Counted from the first letter of the stretch, positions 1 through 7,774 are shown. The stretch: DNA of 12,500 bases from Chrysomallon squamiferum (GCA_012295275.1 CM022672.1:18042394-18054893); one strand, 5' to 3'. Notes: generated from the sequence alone by a model not told the origin. Program-made: numbers and translations.

Positions 1-35
1 TCTTTAATTTCGTTTGTCATAGATATAATTACTAC

Positions 36-127
36 GTATGTGTGTGTGTGTATATATGTATGTATGAATGTATGTGTGTATGTGTATATATGTATGCATG
101 AATGTAAGTGTGTATATGTATGTATGT
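36..127. repeat. TG / TATG / TGTA microsatellite
   Basis: Imperfect tandem repeat that starts as pure TG (36-50) and changes into TATG/TGTA tetranucleotides with occasional GAATG variants. The mixed units suggest an old TG tract broken up by point changes. No gene is associated with it. Confidence 0.9.
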
Positions 128-128
128 A

Positions 129-164
<36 letters not shown>
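128..164. repeat. (TAA)12 microsatellite
   Basis: Uninterrupted TAA trinucleotide repeat directly following the TG/TATG tract. An interruption-free trinucleotide run of this length is likely to be length-polymorphic. Confidence 0.95.
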
Positions 165-165
<1 letters not shown>

Positions 166-207
166 CAGTGACTATTTAATATTATGTTATAATTAGGACC
201 AAAAGAT

Positions 208-224
208 AAAAAAAAAAAAAAAAA
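208..224. repeat. poly(A), 17 nt
   Basis: Pure A run. No upstream sequence recognisable as a retrotransposon body and no target-site duplication was seen, so it is annotated only as a homopolymer. Confidence 0.9.
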
Positions 225-254
225 CGACATCAAGATTTTAAAACCGCCGCTCCA

Positions 255-300
255 GCTTGCCAATCGTAATGAAGACTTTGTGGTCACGTGACCGTGTGGT
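255..300. promoter_or_regulatory. CCAAT box plus E-box palindrome (CLEAR/USF type)
   Basis: A CCAAT pentamer (260-264) lies 17 bp upstream of a perfect 12-bp palindrome, GGTCACGTGACC (282-293). The palindrome contains GTCACGTGAC, the textbook binding site of MiT/TFE and USF basic helix-loop-helix factors (the CLEAR element in vertebrates). The surrounding 240-440 is richer in CpG and lower in repeats than the rest of the left side. Promoter or enhancer function is inferred from motifs alone; no adjoining coding exon was identified. Confidence 0.35.
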
Positions 301-650
301 ATCACCCATCTAACTCGCCCTTTGGCCCGTGAAATACGTGTGCACTAGAGCAGACGACAGCGCTTCTGCAGCCTCGTGTTGATATTACGTTTTCGTTTTC
401 TATTTGTTTTTTAAAACGCGGTAGTCTCGGCAAGTAAACAGAAATCAAATTTTCGACTCAGAAGTGACACAGAAAAATAACAAAAGAAAGTGAAAGAAAG
501 AAAAGAAATGCAATATATTTATTATTCTTGTTTTTCTTTTTTTAACGTAATAAAATGAAGAAAGAACGAAAGTGTGAAGTTTTGATTGTGCTTGTTGATA
601 GTCGCTGAAAGGCGACGGTTTCTGTCTTTTTCTTCGTTTCACTTCTTCTG
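294..650. other. Non-repetitive intergenic or intronic stretch
   Basis: Mixed-composition DNA between two promoter-like motif groups. It has a CpG-containing first half (to about 440) and a purine-rich stretch of AAAG/GAAA type near 480-510. No open frame with recognisable protein, RNA gene or transposon end was found. If the flanking motifs are real promoters, this would be promoter or 5' untranslated sequence. Confidence 0.4.
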
Positions 651-705
651 AAATCCAATCTGGGCGGGATTGTTTTCCCAGGAGAGAGGCGGCCATATTA
701 TCTGG
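650..705. promoter_or_regulatory. CCAAT, GC box and YY1-like cluster
   Basis: Within 50 bp there is a CCAAT box (655-659), a GC box GGGCGG (662-667) of the Sp1/KLF type, and GCGGCCATATTA (689-700), which contains the YY1 core CCATNTT. YY1-like sites often sit over transcription starts of TATA-less housekeeping genes, so a start near 700 is possible. The gene it would serve is not evident: the following 600 bp hold long poly(T) runs and no convincing coding exon. The order fits a plus-strand promoter, but the motifs can act in both orientations. Confidence 0.35.
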
Positions 706-724
706 TCTAACCGACTGCATTGTT

Positions 725-1190
725 AGTCAATGTCCCGTATATCACGTTGCTCGATGATAAGCCCAAAGCCAGAGATCGTAACCCCTACGTACAAGATAAT
801 GTCTCCGCTTTTGCAGAGAAAAACATCGCAGGACCAAAATAATTTTTTTTTTTTTTTTTTTGCACGATTTTTAGAATATTTTTGGCTTGTGGGGTTGTTG
901 GGTTTTTTTTTTTTTTTTTTTTTTATACCGTCGTAGGGGAAGTGAGTAAACTTGTGTGTTTGGCATCCAGTCGCTTCAGCGCTTGTTTGAGCACGAACAC
1001 ATGATACTTCATGCATGCGATGTTTGTCCGAAAATAATAATAATAGAAAAGAAAAATCGTCAGCGAGACGAGCAGAGATTTTTTTTTTTAGAGAGAAGCG
1101 ATGGTGTCTGGTTGGGGCCAGTCTCTCGTAGACAGATGTGAACTCTCACAATCGACTGCTCATCTTTTTTTTTGGCATTGAGCCGAGCGC
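725..1190. other. Stretch with poly(T) runs and no gene
   Basis: Holds two long pure T runs (843-861 and 903-924), shorter ones (1079-1089, 1165-1173) and otherwise ordinary sequence. Open frames here translate to homopolymers or low-complexity peptides and are not supported as genes. It could be 5' untranslated or intronic sequence if the motif cluster at 655-700 is a promoter. Confidence 0.5.
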
Positions 1191-1340
1191 CTAATTGCAG
1201 CATGCGGCCGAGTTTACTTCTTCGGAAAAGCGCGTGCGTCGTCGCGTTTGTTGTCTTCCAGCGAAAAAAAACGCCACTTCGCAGTCAACAGTTGACAGTT
1301 GCAGACATGTCGTGGCTGTCGCCGTTGTCGTAGTTTGTTT
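1190..1340. promoter_or_regulatory. CpG-dense patch with MYB-like sites
   Basis: By eye about 17 CpG dinucleotides fall in some 140 bp, much denser than anywhere else in the window. It contains the odd-centred palindrome GTCAAC-A-GTTGAC (1284-1296) and a tandem 7-mer ACAGTTG (1288-1301), each copy holding a MYB-family core (CAGTTG). CpG density in an otherwise CpG-poor invertebrate sequence suggests an unmethylated regulatory region or first exon. Open frames running through it continue into the GTT repeat and are not convincing. Confidence 0.3.
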
Positions 1341-1370
1341 ACAGATCAACCATCCCGTGGACTGCTGTTT

Positions 1371-1395
1371 TGTTGTTGTTGTTGTTGTTGTTGTT
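1371..1395. repeat. (GTT)n microsatellite
   Basis: About eight GTT units, followed by T-rich sequence to about 1427. Frames across it give poly-Val, poly-Leu or poly-Cys peptides that should not be taken as protein. Confidence 0.9.
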
Positions 1396-1482
1396 TTTGT
1401 TTTTTTTGTTTTCTGTTATTTTTTTCCTTCTTCTGGCGAGGATTACTTCGAGTAGAGTTTACACAGAACACGTTGTTATCTG

Positions 1483-1515
1483 TCTCTCTCTCTCTCTCTC
1501 TCTACTACTACTACG
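1483..1515. repeat. (TC)10 then (TAC)4 microsatellite
   Basis: Pure TC dinucleotides (1483-1502) pass directly into TAC trinucleotides (1503-1515). It is a compound microsatellite. Confidence 0.9.
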
Positions 1516-1814
1516 GTTGATTTCGGCACTTTGTTTTTTGAACCGAACCAGCGTTGTTCACCGTGAGCTGGTTTTCTATTGCTTTCTGGATTAAAAATTG
1601 TTTTGTGGAAGACCAAGAAGAAGAAAAAGAATAAGAAGAACTGTGTTTCTTTGGTCGTATTTCAGGATAACTGGAACAAAGCTGTCCAGACTCGGATCTC
1701 ATTGTTCTCAAAGAGACCGGCATTTTGTTCTACGATGTAGGAAAGCTGTTGAGGAAACCTGTTGCAGAAGAGAAGAATCAAGTAGGTTAAAATAACAGAT
1801 GTCCGCTTCTTCTT

Positions 1815-1865
1815 TTTTTTATTATTATTATTTATTATCCATTTTTTTTTTTTTTTTTTTTTTTT
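1815..1865. repeat. (ATT)n and poly(T), 24 nt
   Basis: T-rich, with ATT units at 1821-1838 followed by a pure T run at 1842-1865. The preceding 1518-1810 is ordinary sequence with an AAGAAG purine patch near 1615-1640 and no recognised gene. Confidence 0.9.
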
Positions 1866-2102
1866 ACATCATTATGTCATCGTGTGGGGTATTTCCACGC
1901 ACGAAGTTCCCTTCATCACTGCATCACATTTATCATAACTCGCCGATAACGCCTGGTTTATTATTACCCAATCACCTTATTCTATTATTAATATTCATTA
2001 CGTCTGGCTCGATTCGAGAAATTACGTTACAGACCTAGTATGTTCGAGTTATCGATAGACAAAACTGTATACTACAAGCCTGTGGTTGTAATTTTGTCTT
2101 TG

Positions 2103-2139
<37 letters not shown>

Positions 2140-2260
2140 TATAAATTATCATAAAATTAATTAATTAAAAATTATCGAATAGCGTGTTGATGTCTCACGT
2201 TAAGTTTTATTTTTTTTTATTTTTTTTATTGTCAAAAAAAAAAAAAAAAAAAAAAAAAAA
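2103..2260. repeat. poly(A) 35 nt, AT-rich spacer, T tracts, poly(A) 27 nt
   Basis: Two long pure A runs (2103-2137 and 2234-2260) are separated by about 95 bp of AT-rich DNA that includes TTAATTAATTAA and the T tracts 2206-2227. Just upstream, 2060-2100 has an imperfect inverted repeat (GACAAAA...TTTTGTC outer arms). The A runs could be tails of very degraded retrotransposed inserts, but no insert body is recognisable. Confidence 0.85.
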
Positions 2261-2795
2261 CAGGTTTGAGGGATAATTTTTCGCACGAAGTAATATTTAA
2301 TAACAGCTTCCTGTGTGACAAACTTATACATACTGAACAAAAAGTAAACTGCGTAGAAATTAATTTTTAAAATGAATTTAATCTAATATCGATATAATAA
2401 GAATTTAATCTCTGTCAAAATAAAATTAATTATAGTGAGTGTATATAAACTAAAATTTGATTAATGACGTTAATCTTCTTGGGCTTTTTCCTTCCTTTGT
2501 TTGTTTGTTTGTTTATTGGCTTTTTAATTTTCTTCGTCTTTGTTCATTTTCTAGAGAATACAGGAAAGCAATATCATCCAAGTTTGCATTCAGTTATTAT
2601 ATGATTTTTTTATATAATTTGCAGGAATGGTACAAAATTTGTGTATATTTTATTTATATTCGAGTATGTTTGTGTATGTTTCTTTATGTTTGAATATGAA
2701 CGTGTATGTGTGTGTGAGAGAAAACCAAAAAAAAAAAACATTACTTATTTCTGTCCTGTAGGACAAACATTTTTCTTTTCTCGATAGACTAATTC
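2261..2795. other. AT-rich stretch without recognisable gene
   Basis: AT-rich DNA with short low-complexity patches: (TTTG)n near 2499-2514, TATG/TGTA variation near 2640-2715 and an A run near 2728-2739. No coding exon, transposon end or RNA gene was recognised on either strand. Confidence 0.5.
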
Positions 2796-2860
2796 ACGGG
2801 CGTATCCACTAAGAATGGCGATGGTAGGAGGGGCAACTGTCCTAACACATTTGTACAAAA
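2796..2860. mobile_element. Possible decayed DNA-transposon end
   Basis: Begins with GGGCGTATCCACTAAG and runs through a G-rich GGTAGGAGGGGCAACTG segment. The GGCGT core followed by G-runs resembles the terminus of the element at 2935 and lies in the same orientation, 139 bp to its left. No matching right end with a clear boundary was found. Candidate partners lie in the C-rich sequence around 3330-3410 but align poorly. This is a weak call based on resemblance. Confidence 0.3.
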
Positions 2861-2934
2861 CAGGGAGGGAAAAAGATTGTTTCTTTTTTTTTTTATTAAT
2901 CGACAAACAGTTTTGGACAAACCGACCTCTGTGC

Positions 2935-3215
2935 CAGTGGCGTGCAGAGGTCTGGTGATGCCCGGGGCCAACTCCTTGATTGTTTGCCCCAAAGACTCAG
3001 AATAAGGCCTGGTACTGAAAAATATTACGAGAAAGGAAAATATTTTTGAATATGTAAACACAGACGAAATGTAAAATAAAACACTTTATTCGATTTAAAT
3101 ATAAATCAACCAAAATTTATTAAGTTTTTTTTGTCTGACTGAATGCCTCCCCCCCACCATTTTGGATACCCCGGGACCACCGCCCCTTCGCCATCCTCCC
3201 ATCTGCACGCCACAG
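2935..3215. mobile_element. Non-autonomous DNA transposon (MITE-like, hAT-type termini)
   Basis: The left end reads CAGTGGCGTGCAGAGG (2935-2950). The right end, read on the minus strand from 3215, is CTGTGGCGTGCAGATGG: 14 of the first 16 positions agree, in inverted orientation, 281 bp apart. Both ends continue into G/C-rich subterminal sequence containing CCCGGGG, and the left one also has a GGGGC...GCCCC inverted pair (2954-2990). The interior is AT-rich and has no transposase frame, so the copy would depend on an enzyme made elsewhere. The CAGTGGCG start is typical of hAT-superfamily termini. The eight bases flanking each end agree at only 4 of 8 positions, so no target-site duplication is preserved and the superfamily is uncertain. 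Confidence 0.6.
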
Positions 3216-3390
3216 CTCACTAACCCCCCCCCTCCTATTAAACCGCACTCCCGCGGATTCATTTAATACGCAATAAGGACGGAACGAAATCTTCCCACTT
3301 TAATCATTTTTCATTTCCATTTGTGCCAGACTCCTCCCCCTCCCCCCCGTACAAACTTTCAGTTTTATTTCACCCCCCCCTCCCCCCACT
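3149..3390 (-). other. C-tract region, potential G-quadruplexes on minus strand
   Basis: C runs at 3149-3155 (7), 3224-3232 (9), 3336-3340 (5), 3342-3348 (7), 3373-3380 (8) and 3382-3387 (6). On the minus strand the last four give enough G-runs of three or more for intramolecular quadruplexes. All runs are on the same strand. They overlap and extend beyond the transposon's right half, suggesting they derive partly from G-rich transposon termini. Confidence 0.5.
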
Positions 3391-3518
3391 ACTAATGGCT
3401 TTCCACTGGGTGAACCAGCAGCATCGCAGTGATTTATAAACTTACTTTTCTAATTCCACGTCTGTACGTGTACGTCGGGATGCTTTTGCTCAGATTACTG
3501 TTTACTACGGTCGTATTC

Positions 3519-3539
3519 AAACAGGTGTCCTACCTGTTT
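3519..3539. repeat. Short inverted repeat with E-box-like arms
   Basis: Arms AAACAGGT (3519-3526) and ACCTGTTT (3532-3539) are perfectly complementary around a 5-nt spacer. CAGGTG at 3522-3527 is an E-box of the Snail/ZEB type. It is too short for a structured RNA claim; chance is possible. Confidence 0.4.
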
Positions 3540-3650
3540 TGTTTACTCTGCCCCAAAACCAGGGGATCAAGTGGACAGCCTCCGACTTCAACATGTGTTT
3601 TTGTCTGATGTTCATAATCTCTATTTTTATCTTTTCTTTTTTAAACGAGG

Positions 3651-3722
3651 TTTTTTTTTTTTTTTTTTTTTTTTTGTTTCATTATTTTTTTTTTTCTCTC
3701 TTCTTTATCTCTCTCTCTCTCT
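3651..3722. repeat. poly(T) 25 nt, T tract and (CT)n
   Basis: Pure T at 3651-3675, a second T tract at 3685-3695, then CT-rich sequence ending in CTCTCTCT (to 3722). This long pyrimidine tract is followed by no convincing splice acceptor or exon. Confidence 0.9.
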
Positions 3723-4080
3723 GTCTGTCTCTTTCTTTTTCGTGTAATTTGTAATTCAGATGACTGTTCACGCTTTTTCAAGCTAGTTGGACGGCAGATG
3801 CAAAATCACACGTTTTCCTGATATGAATTTGCATAAACTGACTTATAATGTTGACTTATGGATCATTGCTGGCTTAGAAAGTCGTTGGGGGTATGCGTGG
3901 TTTTCGGTGATATATGATTTGTATAAGGGTGGTGGTGTTTTTTTTTTGTGTGTGATATATATTATTTTTTTTTTTTTTTGTAAATCTGCGGTGGATCTGT
4001 GGGGTATTAGGTTGCGTTTTCTGTCGCTACTGAAAAAGAAAATAAAACAAATTATAAATGCTGTAGGTAATTTCCGACGT
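3723..4080. other. Stretch without recognisable gene
   Basis: Mixed AT-rich sequence with a 15-nt T run (3965-3979). A plus-strand open frame covers 3787-4182, but it ends in the TG microsatellite and its peptide contains runs of hydrophobic low-complexity residues with no recognisable domain. It is not supported as a gene. Confidence 0.5.
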
Positions 4081-4083
4081 GTT

Positions 4084-4135
4084 GCTGTGTGTGTATGTAA
4101 ATGCTGTGTGTGTGTGGTGGGTATATCATGTTTGT

Positions 4136-4178
<43 letters not shown>

Positions 4179-4380
4179 GTGATATATTTCTATATGTCTA
4201 TGTCTATGTATGTTCATATACGTGCGTGAATAAATGTGTTTGTACATATGTAAATAATGTCTGGAACGTATAGATGGGAGTATGTATAACTACATCTCTA
4301 TTGTGTGTGTTCGTCTGTGCGTACGTTTGTACGAGTACGTACATCTGAGAGTGTGTGTTTGTGTTTGTCTGTGTATTACT
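4084..4380. repeat. TG-rich region with pure (TG)18 core
   Basis: Pure TG at 4139-4174, flanked by degraded TG/TGTA/TGTT sequence on both sides. It is an old dinucleotide array with a still-pure core. Confidence 0.9.
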
Positions 4381-4560
4381 AACAATACATTTTCCATTAT
4401 TTAACCGTTTCATCGTTTACTAAACACACATAAAAATATATAACACACGGATCCAGAATGTTCTCTCTCTCCCTCTACACGCTCGTTTCCCCCACTAAAT
4501 ACACGCCAAGCAGTGTTATGCTTTGCTAGTCAAGGTATTTGTTTTAAGTACCACAGATGT
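4381..4560. other. Non-repetitive stretch
   Basis: Ordinary AT-rich sequence with a short CT-rich patch near 4461-4475. No gene or motif cluster was recognised. Confidence 0.4.
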
Positions 4561-4586
4561 TCAGCAGTAACAAACTGCTGAGTCAC
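4561..4586. promoter_or_regulatory. Hairpin overlapping an NF-E2/AP-1 site
   Basis: TCAGCAGT (4561-4568) and ACTGCTGA (4574-4581) form an 8-bp perfect inverted repeat around AACAA. The right arm overlaps TGCTGAGTCAC (4576-4586), an exact NF-E2/CNC-bZIP consensus that includes the AP-1 heptamer TGAGTCA. Function is inferred from the motif only; there is no adjacent gene. Following sequence to about 4830 is ordinary, with a T run at 4804-4814. Confidence 0.3.
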
Positions 4587-4832
4587 AAGCTGGGTGGGCT
4601 AGGTCAACACTTTCCAGTCGTTAAACTCAATTAAATCATTAAGCATCATTTTATATGTATATAAAACAGAAAACCGATACCACACATCTACAGCTACCCA
4701 ACGCACGACACAAGCTCTCTCTCTTCAGTGTGCTTCGTTTTATACGAGTGAAGTTTTTTGTATTATTAATATTTTTAAAACAAATATTTGCGAATATATT
4801 TTCTTTTTTTTTTTCAATTTCGTTTTCGCGAT

Positions 4833-4896
4833 ATACATACATGTGTGTGTGTGTATGTGTGTGTGTGTGTCAGAGTGTGTGTATAATATATATAAA
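4833..4896. repeat. ATAC/TG/TA compound microsatellite
   Basis: TACATACA, then TG repeats with single interruptions (4842-4882), then TA-rich sequence (4883-4894). Confidence 0.85.
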
Positions 4897-5104
4897 CAAT
4901 GATTAAGGAAAAAATGATGTTATACAATACTGTTGTTCTCTGGGGGGTCCTGTTACCGTTTACTTATTAAGTTTATCGCTTTGTTGGCAAAACCTGATTA
5001 ATCAACCATTTTACAAATAACACCTGAACAGGTAGGTCATGTTCGTTATTCTTATCATCGTCATCGACTTCACCAATCTCATCATCATCCTCATAATTGT
5101 TGTT

Positions 5105-5106
<2 letters not shown>

Positions 5107-5141
<35 letters not shown>

Positions 5142-5170
5142 TACTATTATTATTATTATTATTATTATTA
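5107..5170. repeat. (ATT)n microsatellite
   Basis: About 21 trinucleotide units, interrupted once by two CTA-type units (5141-5146). Upstream, 5058-5096 holds TCATCATC-like variants, so the array has a degraded left shoulder. Confidence 0.9.
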
Positions 5171-5567
5171 CTATATCATATGTAAGAGCAAAATGATACT
5201 GTAATAGTAACTTGTTTGTACCACATGTAGTAGAAGCGCATTGTATTAGTATTGTTTAACGTAATAATAGTATTAATAAATTGTGAAGCAGCAGTAGTAA
5301 TATTTTTTCTTGGACAGTGAAATAGTTTGATGTTGTTCTCCAACCAGACACCTTTTAACCTTCAGTGATGTAAATAGTGTTACGAATGATTGCTTTATTG
5401 AGCAGTAAGTAATAAAAGTAAAGTTGCAGTGAACACGGACGTCAGGCAAAGTTAGGTTGTAACGGTTTATCGTTGTGGAGAGGCTAAGTTAGAACAGTTT
5501 CACGTTCTGATCGTTGTTTTTGCCGATAGCAAAATGTCGGAGAAACAAAATTCTACGTTGATTAGAT
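5171..5567. other. Stretch without recognisable gene
   Basis: AT-rich unique-looking sequence. The GACGTCA at 5438-5444 is one base short of a palindromic cAMP-response element, and 5491-5508 has a small AGAAC...GTTCT inverted repeat. Neither is clustered with other motifs. No exon, RNA gene or transposon end was recognised. Confidence 0.4.
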
Positions 5568-5682
5568 TATTAATAATAATAATAATTATAATAATAATAA
5601 TAATATATTAACGATAACAATAACAACAACAACAACAAAAACGACGATAACAACAACACAACAACAACAACAACGATACTAT

Positions 5683-5732
<50 letters not shown>

Positions 5733-5776
5733 ATAATAATAATAATAATAATAATACACACAACACACACACATAT
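5568..5776. repeat. Compound trinucleotide array TAA / AAC / ACT / TAA, then CA
   Basis: Successive blocks: TAA (5568-5605), AAC with ACG interruptions (5617-5673), pure TAC/ACT (5681-5731), TAA again (5731-5755) and finally CA (5755-5772). Neighbouring blocks differ by one base per unit, consistent with point mutations that then spread by slippage. Minus-strand open frames across it encode poly-Ser, poly-Val and poly-Tyr and are artefacts of the repeat. Confidence 0.95.
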
Positions 5777-6415
5777 ATACACGCGCACCCGTGCAAACAG
5801 AGAGATAAGTAAACAGATTACAGACATAAAATTAATATGCAAAAACGTAATCATTCTGGTTTCGCTGAATTTCGCATCGACTGCTTCACACGTACGGCTA
5901 AATTAATTGTGTACTTACGTTCGAACGATAAGACAGAAACACGATACGAGTGAAGATGTAATTAAATTGGCTCTCATAACGATCCGACTCTTCTTAATAA
6001 ACACACACTTGAGATGGGAGGCAAACACACGCGGCGTATCGTTAATCATAATTTCTTCTTTCAAATTTTTTTTTTTTCTTCTTCGTCTTTTTTTTTTTTT
6101 ATAGTGATACGCAATCGTTAGAGGTATCTGGTGATAAAGTAAAGAGATGGAAAGATAACTTTAGTTAAACACTGATTATGTCTGAAAAAAAAAATTTAAA
6201 ATTAAAATACCTTCTTATTTTTCTTTTTTTACGTCGTACGTTATCTGTGAGTGTCTTGCTGTCGGTTTTGGGTTCGAGTCTCGGTAGCTCGTGAAGTGAT
6301 ACTGTTCTTAGATTTGTAGTCGTAGTTCGTCATCTGCTTGTTCTTTACAGTTTACGTTGGTCTTCGTTCACTTTCAGCTGTAAACTTAAAATCACAAACG
6401 TTTCTGTATGCACAC
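5777..6415. other. Stretch without recognisable gene
   Basis: Mostly AT-rich sequence of mixed composition, with T tracts at 6067-6076 and 6089-6100. A tRNA T-arm-like segment with a box-B resemblance lies at 6268-6284 (see findings). No exon or transposon boundary was recognised. Confidence 0.45.
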
Positions 6416-6570
6416 GTATGTAGTGACACACACACACACACACACAACAAACATATACACACGCACTCGCAGTTATAAACACGCATAAAGTATGTAATTA
6501 TACATACACATACGTAAACACATATGAGATATATACATAAATACACACACACATACACACACATTTACGA
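6416..6570. repeat. CA-rich degraded microsatellite
   Basis: Pure CA at 6426-6446, then degraded CA/CATA sequence, then CA again at 6541-6562. T tracts follow at 6582-6590 and 6601-6613. Confidence 0.9.
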
Positions 6571-6660
6571 ACACCCACAGTATTTTTTTTTTAATTTTAA
6601 TTTTTTTTTTTTTAAAGAAGAACAAAATCTGATTCACACGTCTACCCTGAAGTGACCCTT

Positions 6661-6683
6661 TCCAGTCTCCTAGAAAGACTGGA
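6661..6683. repeat. Short perfect inverted repeat
   Basis: TCCAGTCT (6661-6668) pairs with AGACTGGA (6676-6683) around a 7-nt spacer, 30 bp before the long AC tract. It is too short to assign to a class and is likely chance. Confidence 0.5.
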
Positions 6684-6709
6684 TTTGTATCGCAATATCC
6701 ACAGTGTAC

Positions 6710-6870
<161 letters not shown>

Positions 6871-7480
6871 GGTACCACCACTAAGCCAGAATACACACTG
6901 CCGTATTATCAACATCATTAACGACATAATTATTCTGATGAATACTAAGATAATTATTTCCCACGTCGTTTTTTTTTTTTATGATTCCCTGGGAGAGCGT
7001 TTTCAGCCTTCCAGAATTTCCTTCATAATGAGTCATTATTACGATGAAGAAAACAGAATAATCCCATTCGGTGAAATAAAAAAATAAAAAAATAATAAGA
7101 CGCAGACTTGGCCATTCATCTCCTTTATGGAACGGCGCATGATTTCCTTAAACTGAATAGAGTAGTTTATCCTGCTGATAGCGCTGATATAAGTCCGCAT
7201 TGTGTTCCCTTGTATTCGATGGACTTCTGTAATATTTTCACAGTTTATTCTGATTACACTGATTGTATTAAATTAACTGATACTCGGTGTCGTGTGTACC
7301 TTTGAACGCAGTAGACGCGTATAAATCAAAAAAGAAACAGTTTCAGTCTGCTCTGTGATATGTTGAAGTATACAGAGCTCCGGTTGTTTGTTGTTTTTTT
7401 TGGGTTTTTTTTTGGTATTTGTATAGTTATTCGGTGGTTTTGATGGGTTATTTATTTTGTTTTAATTAATTTGTGTTTGT
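6871..7480. other. Mostly unique sequence, no supported gene
   Basis: Between the AC tract and the T-rich region. It includes A-rich patches near 7076-7098 and a plus-strand open stretch at 7099-7305. The translation of that stretch is not low-complexity, but it has no methionine near its start, no clear splice signals and no recognised domain. It is noted as a rejected candidate. Confidence 0.4.
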
Positions 7481-7481
7481 T

Positions 7482-7640
7482 AATTTTTTTTATTCCCTTC
7501 CAAGTATTTTTTTTTTTATAATTTCTTTTTTTTTTTTTTTTTTTTTTTTAGAGGTTTCACTTTGTTTCGTGATTTTTAGGGTATTAAAAAAAAAATGTTT
7601 TTTTTTTTTTTTTTTACTTTATCGTATTTATTATTTAATG
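7482..7640. repeat. T-rich low-complexity region
   Basis: Several pure T tracts (for example 7507-7517, 7526-7549 and 7598-7615) in sequence dominated by T. The strand bias is strong: T on the plus strand throughout. Confidence 0.85.
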
Positions 7641-7657
7641 TTATTTTATTTTATTTA

Positions 7658-7709
7658 TTTTTAAATTATATTTCTGACCTTTAACGTATTAGCTATATAT
7701 CGTTTTCTT

Positions 7710-7748
<39 letters not shown>

Positions 7749-7772
7749 TATTTTTCAACTTTAACGTTTTAG
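7658..7772 (+). repeat. Diverged tandem duplication, 80-bp unit
   Basis: The 35-bp segments 7658-7692 and 7738-7772 agree at 31 of 35 positions; both start TTTTTAAATTATATTT and end in TTAACGT-TTAG. They are offset by exactly 80 bp. A 29-nt T run (7714-7742) fills the end of the first unit. A shorter third match, TTTTTAAATTTAAATTTT, starts near 7826. Confidence 0.6.
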
Positions 7773-7774
7773 TT

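Noticed and set aside
1195-1455. Plus-strand frame through the CpG-dense patch.
   Set aside because: The C-terminal half is translated GTT repeat, there is no domain, and alternative frames are equally open.
2060-2137. Inverted repeat followed by poly(A), considered as a retrotransposed element tail.
   Set aside because: The arms are interrupted by a bulge, no element body or target-site duplication was found, and long A runs are common in this window.
3787-4182. 131-codon plus-strand frame and an overlapping 134-codon minus-strand frame.
   Set aside because: Both depend on the TG/CA microsatellite and T tracts. The translations are hydrophobic or Thr-His low-complexity without a domain.
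5437-5444. cAMP-response-element-like GGACGTCA.
   Set aside because: One mismatch to the palindromic consensus and no accompanying motifs.
5570-5854. Minus-strand frame of 94 codons.
   Set aside because: It is poly-Ser, poly-Val and poly-Tyr from the compound trinucleotide array.
7099-7305. Plus-strand open stretch of about 68 codons with protein-like composition (contains VVYPADSADISPHC).
   Set aside because: No ATG near the start, no convincing splice sites, and no recognisable family. It is kept only as a sequence to search.
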